From Chryseobacterium gleum (GTDB taxonomy: Bacteria; Bacteroidota; Bacteroidia; Flavobacteriales_D; Crocinitomicaceae), in the NCBI GenBank assembly GCA_943326825.2, contig CALPUT020000143.1, positions 1 through 6,580 on the forward strand: a stretch of 6,580 nucleotides of DNA, in the 5' to 3' direction. Position numbers and translations under genes: made by a program. Under the pieces are notes generated by a model. It was not told the origin of the DNA, made no database searches, and saw nothing but the letters and a program-made list of their open reading frames with translations. Position 1 is the stretch's first letter. Each line of letters begins with the position of its first letter. Positions 6,375-6,580 of this stretch are shown here, in pieces.

Positions 6375-6399
6375 AATTTATTTAAATTATTAAATTAAC

Positions 6400-6431
6400 T
6401 AAATCTATTTTTTAAAACTATAATAGATTTA
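6400..6431 (-). terminator. 10-bp inverted repeat just after an upstream gene's stop, possible weak terminator
   Basis: TAAATCTATT (6400-6409) and AATAGATTTA (6422-6431) are exact reverse complements with a 12-base spacer. On the - strand the hairpin begins 2 bases after the TAA at 6436-6434. It has only one G-C pair per arm and no strong U-run after it, so it would be a weak terminator. It shares the TAGATTT core with the inverted repeat at 6343-6374, so it may instead be a second copy of a binding site. Confidence 0.3.
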
Positions 6432-6433
6432 AA

Positions 6434-6580
6434 TTACATCAATTTTAATTTCACACCTTTGTTAACTATATTCAATTTCAAAGAGAATCGAATATTTGAA
6501 GAATAATTTTTGAATAATGTTGATTCATTTTGACTTTGGTATAGCGGAAAATAAACGCCAAATACTTTACTGATTCTGAA
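6434..6580 (-). CDS. C-terminal 48 residues of a possible outer-membrane protein (partial)
   Basis: An open - strand frame enters from the right edge at 6580 and ends at TAA (6436-6434). It codes for 48 residues beginning FRISKVFGVYFPLYQ, with SSNIRFSLKLNIVNKG further on and ending KLKLM. Alternating hydrophobic and polar residues (VFGVYFPL, NIRFSLKLNIV) look like amphipathic beta strands, and a GVYFPL...IRFSLKL type ending is seen at the C-termini of Bacteroidota outer-membrane or barrel-associated proteins. The family cannot be named from this fragment. It lies on the same strand as the two T9SS proteins, about 96 bases before the ATG at 6337. It has no T9SS sorting-domain motif. Confidence 0.6.
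   Translation of the reverse strand, partial: FRISKVFGVYFPLYQSQNESTLFKNYSSNIRFSLKLNIVNKGVKLKLM

Noticed and set aside
6207..6398. 63-codon + strand open frame over the start of the four-repeat gene
   Set aside because: Antisense to the signal peptide and promoter region, with no protein-like pattern; the TAGATTTG on the + strand at 6346-6353 lies inside it, not before it.

Overview
The window looks like chromosomal DNA from a member of the Bacteroidota, most likely a Flavobacterium-like organism. The evidence is very low G+C, starts in A/T-rich leaders without a Shine-Dalgarno sequence, two secreted proteins ending in type A sorting domains of the type IX secretion system (T9SS), and TAnnTTTG promoter elements of the Bacteroidota type. 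This is inferred from sequence features only; no database search was possible.

Layout. (a) 1-382, + strand: the last codons of a probable antitoxin, then a complete RelE/ParE-family toxin. (b) 383-585: a 203-base gap with no convincing gene but with hairpins, one of which (507-538) is a long stem with a U-rich 3' arm. (c) 586-1756, + strand: a two-gene unit encoding a CbpA-type J-domain co-chaperone (290 aa, no zinc finger) and, 4 bases later, its CbpM-type modulator. (d) 1783-1816: a perfect 14-bp terminator hairpin with A and U tracts, serving the convergent genes on both sides. (e) 1832-6361, - strand: two tandem paralogous genes for T9SS-exported surface or secreted proteins. Each has a signal peptide, an array of about 99-residue Ig-like (IPT/TIG-like) repeats, a SprB-repeat-like domain, a conserved region carrying two of four invariant cysteines, and a C-terminal T9SS sorting domain. 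The downstream paralog has five almost identical repeats of exactly 297 bp; the upstream paralog has four strongly diverged ones. (f) 6343-6431: promoter region of the upstream paralog, with two perfect inverted repeats sharing a TAGATTT core. (g) 6434-6580, - strand: the last 48 codons of another gene that enters from the right edge, possibly an outer-membrane protein.

How the parts relate. The toxin region, the chaperone pair and the surface-protein pair look functionally independent. The J-protein and CbpM should work together as a regulated Hsp70 co-chaperone. The paralog pair is probably exported across the outer membrane by T9SS machinery encoded elsewhere. The most notable feature is the contrast between the homogenised and diverged repeat arrays in neighbouring paralogs, together with the symmetric site over the upstream paralog's start region. 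I see no mobile element, CRISPR array, tRNA or rRNA, and no clear undescribed multi-gene system.
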